A stretch of 64,000 nucleotides of DNA from DATDFB01 sp035276475 (GTDB taxonomy: Bacteria > Acidobacteriota > Thermoanaerobaculia > Gp7-AA8). The translations under genes and the position numbers were made by a program. The stretch's first letter is position 1. Every line of letters starts with the position of its first letter. The notes below the pieces were generated by a model. The model saw nothing but the letters and a program-made list of their open reading frames with translations. It did no database searches and was not told the DNA's origin. The stretch lies in contig DATELQ010000151.1 in NCBI GenBank assembly GCA_035276475.1, positions 1 to 64,000 on the forward strand, given 5' to 3'. Shown in pieces: positions 1-7,178 of the stretch.

Positions 1-543
1 GGCGCGGCGATCGCCCTGTCGTGCTTCACGATCGAGGAGCGCGAAGGCGACTGCGTCATCGCGGTGCTGGCCTCGGATCACTACATCGCCGACGAGGATG
101 AGTTCCGCCGCGTGCTGCAGCAGGCGTTCGATTTCGCCGAGCGCGCCGACGAGCTCGTGACCATCGGCATCGCCGCGACGGAGCCGAACACCGGCTTCGG
201 CTATCAGGAGCTCGGCGCGGAGATCGAGCCGGGCGTCGAGCGCGTGCTGCGTTTCACGGAAAAGCCGTCCGCCGAGGTGGCGGAGGAGTTCGTCCGCGCC
301 GGCAACTACACCTGGAACGCCGCGATGTTCGTCTGGCGCGCGTCGGTCTTCCGCGCCGCGCTTGCGCAGCACGCCCCCGAGCTCGCGCAGGTGACGCGCG
401 AACGCTACGACGAGGCGCCGGCGATCGCAATCGACTACGCGCTGATGGAGAAGGCCCGCAACGTGGCGGCGATCCGCGGCGATTTCGGGTGGTCGGACGT
501 GGGGTCGTTCGAGGCGTTGAACAAGGTGCTAGGCCGCGAATAG
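1..543 (+). CDS. manC: Mannose-1-phosphate guanylyltransferase, 5' cut by window edge, C-terminus apparently truncated
   Basis: The frame is open from base 1, so the N-terminus lies outside the window; 180 residues are visible. This family makes GDP-mannose from mannose-1-phosphate and GTP in the cytoplasm for glycan synthesis. Visible family motifs are VLASDHYI, FTEKP, the NAAMFVW segment (usually NSGMFVW) and FGWSDVGSF. Family members of the ~350-residue type normally continue for several tens of residues after DVGSW with a left-handed beta-helix part. Here the protein stops 11 residues later, inside a 33-bp sequence that recurs at 896-929. I infer that the 3' end was lost by rearrangement, but a naturally short form cannot be excluded. 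Confidence 0.85.
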   Translation, partial: GAAIALSCFTIEEREGDCVIAVLASDHYIADEDEFRRVLQQAFDFAERADELVTIGIAATEPNTGFGYQELGAEIEPGVERVLRFTEKPSAEVAEEFVRAGNYTWNAAMFVWRASVFRAALAQHAPELAQVTRERYDEAPAIAIDYALMEKARNVAAIRGDFGWSDVGSFEALNKVLGRE

Positions 544-558
544 CCGTCCGCGTTCTCC
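526..558. repeat. Left copy of a 33/34-bp direct repeat flanking a low-GC small gene
   Basis: The copy reads GTGCTAGGCCGCGAA, then TAG, then CCGTCCGCGTTCTCC. The right copy at 896-929 has the same two 15-base blocks with CAAC in the middle. The left copy contains the manC stop codon. The repeats are 370 bp apart and enclose the 624-830 gene. Confidence 0.8.
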
Positions 559-623
559 GCCGGCCAGAACGCCACTTTTCGCGCGACACCGTGTCTCCAG
601 TTGTAGAAGGAGCGCCCGGACCG

Positions 624-830
624 ATGAACGTCTACTACGTGAATGACAACGCCCAGTCGAACGGCGATCACGAAGTACACACAGACAAGTGCAGCTTTCT
701 TCCGGCTCCAGAAAATCGAACGTATCTCGGCTACTTCGCCACATGTCAGGAGGCCGTCTCCAAAGCGCGTCAAATCTATCCGCAGAGCGACGGCTGTTAT
801 TACTGTTCCTACGCTTGTCACACGTCGTAG
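624..830 (+). CDS. Small Cys-rich conserved hypothetical protein
   Basis: This is a 68-residue soluble protein of unknown function. The ATG at 624 follows a purine-rich AGAAGGAG stretch and is the natural start; an upstream in-frame extension would overlap manC in a non-coding-like frame. Four cysteines are visible: KCSF in the middle, ATC, and a C-terminal CYYCSYAC cluster that could bind a metal. The sequence (MNVYYVNDNAQ start, GDHEVH, CYYC...CHTS end) resembles small orphan proteins I associate with several bacterial groups, but I assign no function. Its base composition, about half G+C, is clearly lower than its neighbours, and it sits between two 33/34-bp direct repeats, so recent acquisition is likely. 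Confidence 0.7.
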   Translation: MNVYYVNDNAQSNGDHEVHTDKCSFLPAPENRTYLGYFATCQEAVSKARQIYPQSDGCYYCSYACHTS

Positions 831-895
831 GCCGGCTCCACGCTGTCGCTCAGGCGCCCGACCATGCCAGAAACCGCCGAGTCGCCCTGGCAGCC

Positions 896-929
896 GTGCT
901 AGGCCGCGAACAACCCGTCCGCGTTCTCC
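896..929. repeat. Right copy of the 33/34-bp direct repeat
   Basis: This is the partner of 526-558. Here the sequence encodes, on the minus strand, the C-terminal ENADGLFAA and stop of the amidohydrolase. It therefore looks native at this site, and the left copy looks like the duplicate. Confidence 0.8.
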
Positions 930-1771
930 CGCAGCACCCGCCGGTTCACCTCGTCGCTGAACCCCAGCCCGAGGAAATCGGCCACGTTCTTCTTCGGCGA
1001 GTGCACGCCGGGGGACGGCCAGTCCGTCCCCCACACCACCTTCCCGCTCATGTCCGCCAGGCGCGGCACATATTTCAGGAGCGCCTTCGGCGGGATGCCG
1101 GAGAGCTCCAGGTACACGTTGCGATGGCGGCGGGCGAGAAAGTACGCCGTCTCGCCGTAGAGGGGGCGCCCGCTGTGCGCGAGGAGGATGCGCAGCTCGG
1201 GAAAGTCCACGGCCACGTCGTCGATCGGCATCGGGTCGGCGAAGACGTTGCGGGCGCGGGGGAACACCGACGTCCCGGTGTGGAACATCACCGGCACGCG
1301 GCGGGCCTCGCACTCGTGGTAGATCTCCGCGAGCTGCCACAACTCTCCGCGGTACGCGTTCGGCGAGAAGAGCTGGTGCGGCGGGTGGATCTTGATCATG
1401 CGGATGCCGAGGTCTAGCACGCGGCGGATCTCGTCGCGCACGTTCATCTCGTGCAGCGGATTCACCGAGCCGACCGGCAGCAGGCGGTCGCGATGCTCGC
1501 GCGTGAACTCGGCGATCCAGTCGTTGACCTCGCGCGTGAAGCCCATCACGTCGGGCGAGACGTAGTTGATGCAGCAGCAGCGCTCGATGTCGTTCGCGTC
1601 GAGGAAGCGCAGGACGTTGTCGGGTGAGTCGAGGATCGTGCCGGCCTCGCGGTGCGCCGCATCCTCCGCCACCAACGCCAGCGCCTCGGGGTTCATCATG
1701 CGCCACGGCTGGATGTGGAGGTGGACGTCGAAGACTCTCACGGGAGAGAAAGTATGAGGCGTTCTGCGCAC
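899..1771 (-). CDS. Amidohydrolase family 2 (TIM-barrel metal-dependent hydrolase)
   Basis: The 290-residue protein has the Amidohydro_2 layout: a DVHLH metal-binding motif near residue 15, KIHPPH mid-chain, a histidine in FHTG, a histidine in LAHSG and a late GTDWPS aspartate. The family hydrolyses or decarboxylates small ring or acid substrates; the substrate cannot be told here. Two GTG starts are possible, at 1771 and at 1741 directly before VFDVHLH. Neither has a good ribosome-binding site, and I keep the longer form. It is a lone gene, convergent with the small Cys protein, with an AT-rich intergenic stretch upstream. Confidence 0.8.
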   Translation of the reverse strand: MRRTPHTFSPVRVFDVHLHIQPWRMMNPEALALVAEDAAHREAGTILDSPDNVLRFLDANDIERCCCINYVSPDVMGFTREVNDWIAEFTREHRDRLLPVGSVNPLHEMNVRDEIRRVLDLGIRMIKIHPPHQLFSPNAYRGELWQLAEIYHECEARRVPVMFHTGTSVFPRARNVFADPMPIDDVAVDFPELRILLAHSGRPLYGETAYFLARRHRNVYLELSGIPPKALLKYVPRLADMSGKVVWGTDWPSPGVHSPKKNVADFLGLGFSDEVNRRVLRENADGLFAA

Positions 1772-1908
1772 GGAAAACTAGAAACTTAGAATGCGAATTG
1801 AGAATTGAGAAAACGGGAGTGCCCGCGCCAACGGACTTCCGCATTCTTCATTCTGAATTCGATATTCGAATTTCTAATTTTCCGCGGCGAACGCCACGGA
1901 CTCTCCTC
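1772..1908. repeat. AT-rich intergenic island with inverted repeats
   Basis: This stretch is much richer in A+T than its surroundings and carries no gene. It contains a 7-bp inverted repeat with a 3-base loop (AATTCGA at 1856-1862, TCGAATT at 1866-1872) and an 8-bp pair (AGAATGCG at 1788-1795, CGCATTCT at 1840-1847). It also has two close copies of GAATTGAGAA. It may hold the promoter of the amidohydrolase, but no convincing -35/-10 pair stands out. Confidence 0.45.
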
Positions 1909-2352
1909 TCACGCCAGCATCACCAGGCGCATGCACGTGGCCGACGAGGGGCAGGCGTCCTGGAGCTCGCGCGAGCTCAGGAGCTGCGGGTGCACTTCGT
2001 CGCGGTCGATGGTCTTGAAGCCGCGCTTGCGGAAGTAGTCCTCCGCCGTCGTCGTCAGCAAATAGAACTCCCGCAGGCCGCGCGAGGCCAGGCGGTCGAG
2101 GAGCTGCCGTACGATGCGGCGCCCGAGGCCGCGGCTGCGGTACGCGGGATCGACGGCGATCGAGCGGATCAACGCCGCGAATTGGTACGCCTCGGCGCCG
2201 CCGCACGCGACGAGCTTGCCGCCGTCGCGTGCCACGACGAACGTGCGCCAATGCTCGTCGATGCCCGCCGTCGGCAGCGCGTTCAAGACCAGAAGCGCCT
2301 TGATGGCGTCGACGTCCGCAGCCGTCGCGGCAGTGATCTCGATGTCGGGCAT
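1909..2352 (-). CDS. GNAT N-acetyltransferase, ArsN2-like
   Basis: The 147-residue protein is a GNAT acetyl-CoA-dependent acetyltransferase. The acetyl-CoA loop is visible as IAVDPAYRSRGLGRRIV, followed by YLLTTTAEDYFRKRGF and a C-terminal CPSSATCM. The LLTTTAE...F..GF block and the CP.SA.CM ending are typical of the ArsN2 subgroup, which is often found near arsenic resistance genes. No ars genes are near here, so the substrate is open. The ATG at 2352 (MPDIEI) is preferred over an upstream in-frame ATG at 2385 because that one falls inside the terminator hairpin of the preceding gene. Confidence 0.82.
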   Translation of the reverse strand: MPDIEITAATAADVDAIKALLVLNALPTAGIDEHWRTFVVARDGGKLVACGGAEAYQFAALIRSIAVDPAYRSRGLGRRIVRQLLDRLASRGLREFYLLTTTAEDYFRKRGFKTIDRDEVHPQLLSSRELQDACPSSATCMRLVMLA

Positions 2353-2361
2353 GCGGCGAGG

Positions 2362-2396
2362 ATAGCAAAAGAAAAGGCCGCGCACCGCGCGGCCTT
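2362..2396 (-). terminator. Rho-independent terminator of the Ser-rich protein gene
   Basis: A perfect 10-bp stem (2374-2383 with 2387-2396) with a 3-base loop is followed on the minus strand by TTTTCTTTTGC. It lies 22 bases past the stop of the 2419-2691 gene and just before the acetyltransferase start. Confidence 0.85.
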
Positions 2397-2418
2397 CCGT
2401 TCAACAGTGGGCACCGAG

Positions 2419-2691
2419 TCAGTGACGCGAGCTGTCCGAGCTCTTGTCGCTGTCGCCCCACGTGCTGCTCTTACTGCGGTCTGAGGAGATGTCGCTGGAG
2501 CCGCGGTCCGACTTCGACCCGCTCTCCATGCCGCTGGAGCCGATGCTGCCGCTCTGGCGGCTGCTGGGCTCGTTCATCTTGTCCTCCGACCGTCCGATGT
2601 TCTGACCGAAGTCGACCGAAGTGTCCTTCTTGCTCTTGTCCTGCATGGGCTTGCTGCCGCCCTGGCTCATGTCTTTGTCACGGTTCTCCAT
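2419..2691 (-). CDS. Small Ser/Asp/Lys-rich hydrophilic protein, unknown
   Basis: The 90-residue protein has no hydrophobic segment and is dominated by Ser, Asp, Lys, Gly and Arg, so it is probably intrinsically disordered. It begins MENRDKDMSQGG. The start is well supported by a TGGAGGAACGCAT ribosome-binding region, and the gene ends in a clear rho-independent terminator, so it is a real single-gene unit. I recognise no family. Its composition recalls small stress-associated hydrophilic proteins, but that is only a resemblance. Confidence 0.65.
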   Translation of the reverse strand: MENRDKDMSQGGSKPMQDKSKKDTSVDFGQNIGRSEDKMNEPSSRQSGSIGSSGMESGSKSDRGSSDISSDRSKSSTWGDSDKSSDSSRH

Positions 2692-2769
2692 ATGCGTTCC
2701 TCCATTGATTTAATGTTGGGGCCGCACTGGCTCCCAATGTTATTAAGTGCAACGGAGGTGCCGTAAACG

Positions 2770-3465
2770 TTACTTGAGCTCGAAGATCACGGACAACGTG
2801 AACGTCAGTTCCTGCGTGCCCGACTCGACCGGAACCTCGCTCACGGCAGCCTGCGCCGCCATCACCCCGCGCGCCATCATGGGCCGAGGCGGCGGTACCG
2901 GCTCACCGCCTTCCGTGATGTGCAGCGCGCGGCCGAGCGTCCGCCCCGCTGCCTGCGCCAGGAGCGCCGCCTTGGCGCGCGCATCGTCGAATGCGGCCTT
3001 CAGCCCCTGATCGCGGCCGCGCGTCGGATCGGAGACTTCGAAGTTCAGCCCCGACGCCGTGTTGACGCCGGCGGCGATCGCCACCTGCAGCAGCTTGCTC
3101 GCCGAGGCGATCTCTTTCTTGCGCACGGTGACGCTGTTGTTGACCTGGTACCCGAGGAGGCGGGGCAATTGGCCTTGGGAGAAATCCTGCTGCGGATAGA
3201 TCGAGAAGCCCGACGTCTGGATCTCTTCCGCCTTCCCGCCGGCCGCCTTCAGCGCGGCGATGACGCGGGCGACGCGCTCGTTGTTCTCGTTCACCGCGGC
3301 GTCGACGGTCGGGGCGCTCGTCTGCACGCCGACGGTGAAGGTGAAGCGGTCGGGCACGAGCGTCACGCGGCCCGTGCCGCTCACCGAGACGCTCTCGGGC
3401 ATCGGCTGCGCCGTCTGCGCGAACGCCGCTGCGGCGATGAAGATCGTGGCGAGAAATGTTTTCAT
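2770..3465 (-). CDS. Secreted SIMPL domain protein (DUF541)
   Basis: The 231-residue protein has a signal peptide (MKTFLATIFIAAAAFAQ) and then the SIMPL/DUF541 pattern: SVSGTGRVTLVPDRFTF near the N-terminus, a central QTSGFSIYPQ, and a C-terminal EVPVESGTQELTFTLSVIFEL. Members are periplasmic or surface proteins of poorly defined function, linked in some bacteria to oxidative stress tolerance. The start has a GAGGAG ribosome-binding site 6 bases upstream. The gene stands alone, upstream of the Ser-rich protein gene on the same strand. Confidence 0.85.
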   Translation of the reverse strand: MKTFLATIFIAAAAFAQTAQPMPESVSVSGTGRVTLVPDRFTFTVGVQTSAPTVDAAVNENNERVARVIAALKAAGGKAEEIQTSGFSIYPQQDFSQGQLPRLLGYQVNNSVTVRKKEIASASKLLQVAIAAGVNTASGLNFEVSDPTRGRDQGLKAAFDDARAKAALLAQAAGRTLGRALHITEGGEPVPPPRPMMARGVMAAQAAVSEVPVESGTQELTFTLSVIFELK

Positions 3466-3497
3466 GCGAGCTCCTCGTTTGGCGGTGCGGTCATCAT

Positions 3498-3728
3498 ATG
3501 GCTGATCCCAACGACAGAGTTCCGGGGCAACCGGCGGGCCGCTACTACGTCGATACGCAGTGCATCGACTGCGATCTCTGCCGCGAGACTGCGCCGGCGA
3601 ACTTCCAGCGCAACGACGAAGCCGGCTTCTCCTACGTCTACAAGCAACCGGAGACGGAGGAGGAGGAGATGCTCAGCAAGGACGCTTTGGATAACTGCCC
3701 CGTGGAAGCAATCGGAAACGACGGCTAG
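3498..3728 (+). CDS. [4Fe-4S] single-cluster ferredoxin
   Basis: The 76-residue protein has CIDCDLCRETAP near the N-terminus and DNCPVEAI near the C-terminus. Together these give CxxCxxC...CP, the four ligands of one [4Fe-4S] cluster in small monocluster ferredoxins. It is a cytoplasmic electron carrier; the redox partner is not evident. The ATG at 3498 (MADPNDRVPG) is chosen because the upstream in-frame extension overlaps the start region of the divergent SIMPL gene and looks non-coding. The stop overlaps that of the convergent receiver gene by 4 bases. Confidence 0.85.
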   Translation: MADPNDRVPGQPAGRYYVDTQCIDCDLCRETAPANFQRNDEAGFSYVYKQPETEEEEMLSKDALDNCPVEAIGNDG

Positions 3729-4153
3729 TGCGTCCTCTTGTCGACGCTCACCTGCTCGTGCCAGTCATCCGCTAACAACACCTCGATCAGCTCCTGAAGC
3801 TCTTCCATGTGGAACGGCTTCGTCAGCGCCGCGGTCATGTTGTTGCCCTTCGTGATCGTCAGGATGTCGCCCTTCCCCGAGGCTACGACGACGGGCGTCT
3901 GCTTCCCCTGCTGCACGTACCAGGCGATCCACTCCTCGCCGCTCATGCCCGGGAGGTTGAGGTCGAGCAGGATCAGGCGGGTGTCGGGGTTGCGCTGCAG
4001 GAGGCTGATGCCTTCGACCGCTCCCGAGGCGGATAAAACCTCGTAGCCTTTCTTCTGGAGGTACGACTTGTAGAGGGAAAGAACCTCGGGATCGTCTTCG
4101 ATCGCGAGGATCTTCGCGTTGGACTTATCCCCACCGCGAGCTGGTTCGAGCAT
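3725..4153 (-). CDS. Single-domain response regulator (CheY-like receiver)
   Basis: The 142-residue protein is a lone receiver domain. It shows the acidic pair IEDD, the phosphorylatable Asp in LILLDLNLPGMSG, the conserved Ser in VVASGKG and the Lys in LTKPF. There is no output domain, so it must act by protein contact or as a phosphate relay. A clear AGGAG lies 8 bases before the ATG. It follows nadA by 41 bases on the same strand and may be the last gene of that operon. Three more lone receivers occur in the window (23238, 24816, 59213). Confidence 0.9.
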   Translation of the reverse strand: MLEPARGGDKSNAKILAIEDDPEVLSLYKSYLQKKGYEVLSASGAVEGISLLQRNPDTRLILLDLNLPGMSGEEWIAWYVQQGKQTPVVVASGKGDILTITKGNNMTAALTKPFHMEELQELIEVLLADDWHEQVSVDKRTH

Positions 4154-4194
4154 CGTTCGGTCTCCTGCCGTGCTCGGTCCTTGCGAAAGGCGTG

Positions 4195-5190
4195 CTAACG
4201 GCCCTCGGTCGCTTCGAACATCCGCCGCAGGGCGCGCTCAGCCGGCGCGCGCACGTCCTCCGGGACCTCGATCTCGTAGCGCAGGAACTGCAACGAATCG
4301 CGCACATCCTCGAGCGACGTCACCTTCATGAACGTGCAGAGCTTGCAGCCCTTGAGGAAGGTCTTGTCCGGCACTTCCATGGCCAGGCGGTCGGAGAGGC
4401 CGCACTCGGTGACAACGAGGAAGCGCTTGGCCGGGCGCTCCTTTGCGTACTTCACCATCCCCGAGGTGGAGAGGACGGCGTTGGCGAGGCGCGCGACGTC
4501 GGCGCGGCACTCGGGGTGGACCAGGATCTCGATCTCCGGATCGGCCTCGCGGATGCGCGCGACCTCCTGCGGCGTGATCTGCTGGTGCACGTAGCAGAAG
4601 CCTTCCCACGGGATGATGTGCTTGTCCGGCACCTGCTCGGCGACGTGGCGGGCCAGGTTGCGGTCGGGGACGAAGAGGATGTTCTGGTTCGGCAGCGTAC
4701 GCACGACTTTCGCCGCGTTCGCCGAGGTGACGATGATGTCGGAGAGCGCTTTGACCGCGGCGGTCGTGTTGACGTAGGAGACGACGGCGAGGTCGGGGTA
4801 CTCCTTCTTCAGCTCTGCGATGCGCGCGGCGAGGTCGGCGGCGGGCGCGGAGTCGGCGAGCTGGCAGCCGGCAGCGAGGTTCGGCAGCAGCACGGTGCGC
4901 GATGGGTTGACGATCTTCGCCGTCTCGGCCATGAAGTGGACGCCGCAGAAGCAGATGACGTCGGCGTCCTTGACCTTCGAGGCCATGAGCGCGAGCTCGA
5001 GCGAGTCGCCGACAAAGTCCGCGACTTTGAGGATCTCGGGGCGGTAGTAGTTGTGGGCGACGATGATGGCGTTGCGCTCTTTTTTCAGCGCGCGAATCTC
5101 CTCGTAGAGGGCCTCGAAGCGGACGACGTCGTCCTCGGTGTATTCGTAGGTTTTGACGCGGCTCAGCTCTTCGAAGAGGGTTGTCGTCAT
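4195..5190 (-). CDS. nadA: Quinolinate synthase
   Basis: The 331-residue NadA condenses iminoaspartate with dihydroxyacetone phosphate to quinolinate, the second step of de novo NAD synthesis, using an oxygen-sensitive [4Fe-4S] cluster. The three cluster cysteines of the family are present: C82 in FCGVHFMAE, C199 in WEGFCYVH, and the C282/C285 region in GCKLC. The AHNYYRPEI motif and HPEC are also present. The start ATG overlaps the stop of the upstream Smr gene (ATGA). No nadB or nadC is in the window. Confidence 0.96.
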   Translation of the reverse strand: MTTTLFEELSRVKTYEYTEDDVVRFEALYEEIRALKKERNAIIVAHNYYRPEILKVADFVGDSLELALMASKVKDADVICFCGVHFMAETAKIVNPSRTVLLPNLAAGCQLADSAPAADLAARIAELKKEYPDLAVVSYVNTTAAVKALSDIIVTSANAAKVVRTLPNQNILFVPDRNLARHVAEQVPDKHIIPWEGFCYVHQQITPQEVARIREADPEIEILVHPECRADVARLANAVLSTSGMVKYAKERPAKRFLVVTECGLSDRLAMEVPDKTFLKGCKLCTFMKVTSLEDVRDSLQFLRYEIEVPEDVRAPAERALRRMFEATEGR

Positions 5191-5444
5191 CGAAAGACCA
5201 CGATTGTAGCGCCCAGGTGCGCGTCATCGTGCCAGCGCTGAACGAAGTCCAGCGAGCGGAGCATCTGCTGGATCAATGCCCGCTGCACGCCGCGGCCGCG
5301 CCCGTGGATCAGCCGCACCTCGGTGAAGCCGCGCTCGTGCGCCGCGACGAGGTAGTCGAGGGCGACGTCGCGGACGTCCTTGGGGAGGAAGGCGTGCAGG
5401 TCGATCGAGTCTTCGATCGGGATCTCGAAGAGATCGCCGATCAC
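5187..5444 (-). CDS. Stand-alone Smr domain protein
   Basis: The 85-residue protein is almost entirely an Smr domain, as found at the C-terminus of MutS2 and as an independent small nuclease-like protein. The motifs IDLHAF (DxH), LIHGRGRG and GATIVVF are all visible. The GTG start at 5444 overlaps the stop of the upstream lipoprotein gene, and its stop overlaps the nadA start, so it is translationally coupled on both sides. A longer in-frame extension upstream is Arg/Pro-rich antisense-like sequence and is rejected. The target (DNA or RNA) is unknown. Confidence 0.85.
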   Translation of the reverse strand: MIGDLFEIPIEDSIDLHAFLPKDVRDVALDYLVAAHERGFTEVRLIHGRGRGVQRALIQQMLRSLDFVQRWHDDAHLGATIVVFR

Positions 5445-5980
5445 ATCCCCGGCCAACGCCCGCCTCCCCTCCCGCCCCGCCGCCCGCGCGGAGCGCCGTA
5501 GCCGTTGTCGCGGCGTTCCTGCCGCTCGCTCTGCATCGCGCTCTGTAACGACTGCCACTGCTGCTTCGTCAGCAGCGCGCGCTCGGCGCCGAGAAGCTGC
5601 GCCTGATGCTCGAAGGCGCTGTCGCGGATGGCCCGGAGGCGCATCGCCGCCGTGACGATGTCGGGCGCGGCCGGCTGCTCCGTGTCGAGGAGCGTGCGGA
5701 CGTCGCGCACCGCGGTCATGCTGTCGCGGTCGAGCCGGGCGATCTCGTCCTCGTGCTCCTTGGCGATCTTGTCGAGCTGCGCGAACTGGTCGGGCGAAAG
5801 GCTCACCGCCGCGGCGATCTGCGGGTCGTGCCACCACTGCGCCGGCGGCAGCATGTCGAGCGCTCCGGCCGCTTCGGTTCTCTGCGGCAGGCGGGCGCGC
5901 TGGCGCTGAGGCGGCGGTTGGTCGTAGTCGGCGGAAGAACAGGCGGCGAGAAGGAGAAGAACGGCCGCGGCTCGTCTCAT
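5441..5980 (-). CDS. Lipoprotein with Spy/CpxP-like helical region
   Basis: The 179-residue protein begins with a lipobox signal (LLLLAACSS). After a short Pro/Gln/Arg-rich linker it is mostly helical and charged, with two LTxxQ-like motifs (SLSPDQF near residue 61 and LTKQQW near residue 137), as in Spy/CpxP periplasmic chaperones and LTXXQ proteins. The C-terminus is an Arg/Gly-rich tail (RGRRGGRGGG). It is the first gene of the lipoprotein-Smr-nadA-receiver unit, which is an odd pairing of envelope and NAD functions. The chaperone role is inference. Confidence 0.7.
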   Translation of the reverse strand: MRRAAAVLLLLAACSSADYDQPPPQRQRARLPQRTEAAGALDMLPPAQWWHDPQIAAAVSLSPDQFAQLDKIAKEHEDEIARLDRDSMTAVRDVRTLLDTEQPAAPDIVTAAMRLRAIRDSAFEHQAQLLGAERALLTKQQWQSLQSAMQSERQERRDNGYGAPRGRRGGRGGGRWPGM

Positions 5981-6042
5981 GTCAGCTCCTACGGTGCGGG
6001 CGCGCGAACGTTGAACGGCGTTGTGCGATACTTTTGGCTCCC

Positions 6043-7137
6043 ATGGTCCTGTTCAACCACGCCACCCGCGAGATGACGGCGAAGATCGTTTACTACGGTC
6101 CCGGCCTCTGCGGCAAGACCACGAATCTGATGGTGATCTTCGACAAGCTCGACCCCAATCAAAAGGGGAAGATGCTGTCGCTGGCGACGAAAACGGACCG
6201 CACGCTCTTCTTCGACCTCCTCCCGGTCGACATCGGCAAAGTCGGCGCGTTCAACCTCAAGATCCAGCTCTACACGGTCCCCGGCCAGGTCTTCTACAAC
6301 GAGACGCGCAAGCTCGTGCTCAAAGGCGCCGACGCGGTGGTGTTCGTCGCCGACTCGCAGCCGGCCATGGTGGAGGCGACGCGCGAGAGCTTCGCCAATC
6401 TGATGGAGAACCTGCAGGAGAACAACATCGACCCGAACGACACGCCGATCGTGATTCAGTACAACAAGCGCGATCTCCCTGGCGTGCTCCCGGTCGAGGA
6501 CCTGCAGGACAAGCTCGGCTTCGAAGGCTACCCCTACACCGAGGCCTCGGCGCTCAAAGGCGACGGGGTGATGGAGACGTTCCGCCTGGTCTCGAAGATC
6601 ACGGCGAAGCACCTCTACGGCCGCCTCAAGGGAAAGAGCGGGGTGATGGAGCCGATCGTCGAGAAGAAAAGGTCGGAGAGGGCGCCTTCGGCGGTGCGGC
6701 CGAAGCTCGACATCAAGCCCGAGCCTGCCGCCGCCGCTCCGCCGGAACCGGTGGCCGAGGCGAAGGCGCCGGAGATCAATCCGTTCGCCGACTCGGTGCC
6801 GTTCCCGGAGTCGAGTCCCTACGAGCGGATGGAAGAGGTGTCGCTCGAGCAGCTCCTCTCCGAGGGGCGCGAGCGGCCGGCGACGCTCCACGGAACCGTG
6901 CCGGTGCCGATCGAGGACGTCGAGGAGCTCGACGCCACCGCGCTCGTCGAGGAAGCGCCGGTCGCCGTCGAAGAGCCGCCGCCTGCGCCGGAGCCCGCGG
7001 CCGGGCCGAGCCTGGAGATTCGCGTCCGCGAGCTCGAAGAGCAGATCGAGTCGATGCGCGCCGAGCACCGCGCCGACATCGAGCGCATCCTCCGCGGTCT
7101 CGACGATCTGACGAGCAGCATCCGCTCGCGGATGTGA
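6043..7137 (+). CDS. MglA-like Ras-family GTPase with a long C-terminal extension
   Basis: Residues 1 to about 195 match the MglA polarity/gliding GTPase family: P-loop YGPGLCGKTTN, the switch region DRTLFFDLLP, TVPGQVFYNETRK and the base-recognition motif QYNKRDLP. MglA proteins are usually about 195 residues. This one has 364, with about 130 residues of Pro/Ala/Glu-rich linker and a final coiled coil (LEIRVRELEEQIESMRAEH). No MglB partner gene is nearby. The ATG at 6043 is preferred over a TTG three codons upstream. The extension probably mediates a dedicated interaction. Confidence 0.9.
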   Translation: MVLFNHATREMTAKIVYYGPGLCGKTTNLMVIFDKLDPNQKGKMLSLATKTDRTLFFDLLPVDIGKVGAFNLKIQLYTVPGQVFYNETRKLVLKGADAVVFVADSQPAMVEATRESFANLMENLQENNIDPNDTPIVIQYNKRDLPGVLPVEDLQDKLGFEGYPYTEASALKGDGVMETFRLVSKITAKHLYGRLKGKSGVMEPIVEKKRSERAPSAVRPKLDIKPEPAAAAPPEPVAEAKAPEINPFADSVPFPESSPYERMEEVSLEQLLSEGRERPATLHGTVPVPIEDVEELDATALVEEAPVAVEEPPPAPEPAAGPSLEIRVRELEEQIESMRAEHRADIERILRGLDDLTSSIRSRM

Positions 7138-7178
7138 TGCTACAATCTGGCGCCACACCAATCTTATTTGGAGGAAAA

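Noticed and set aside
526..929. Insertion sequence with target-site duplication
   Set aside because: The enclosed 370 bp hold no transposase and no terminal inverted repeats, and a 33-base duplication is too long for common insertion sequences.
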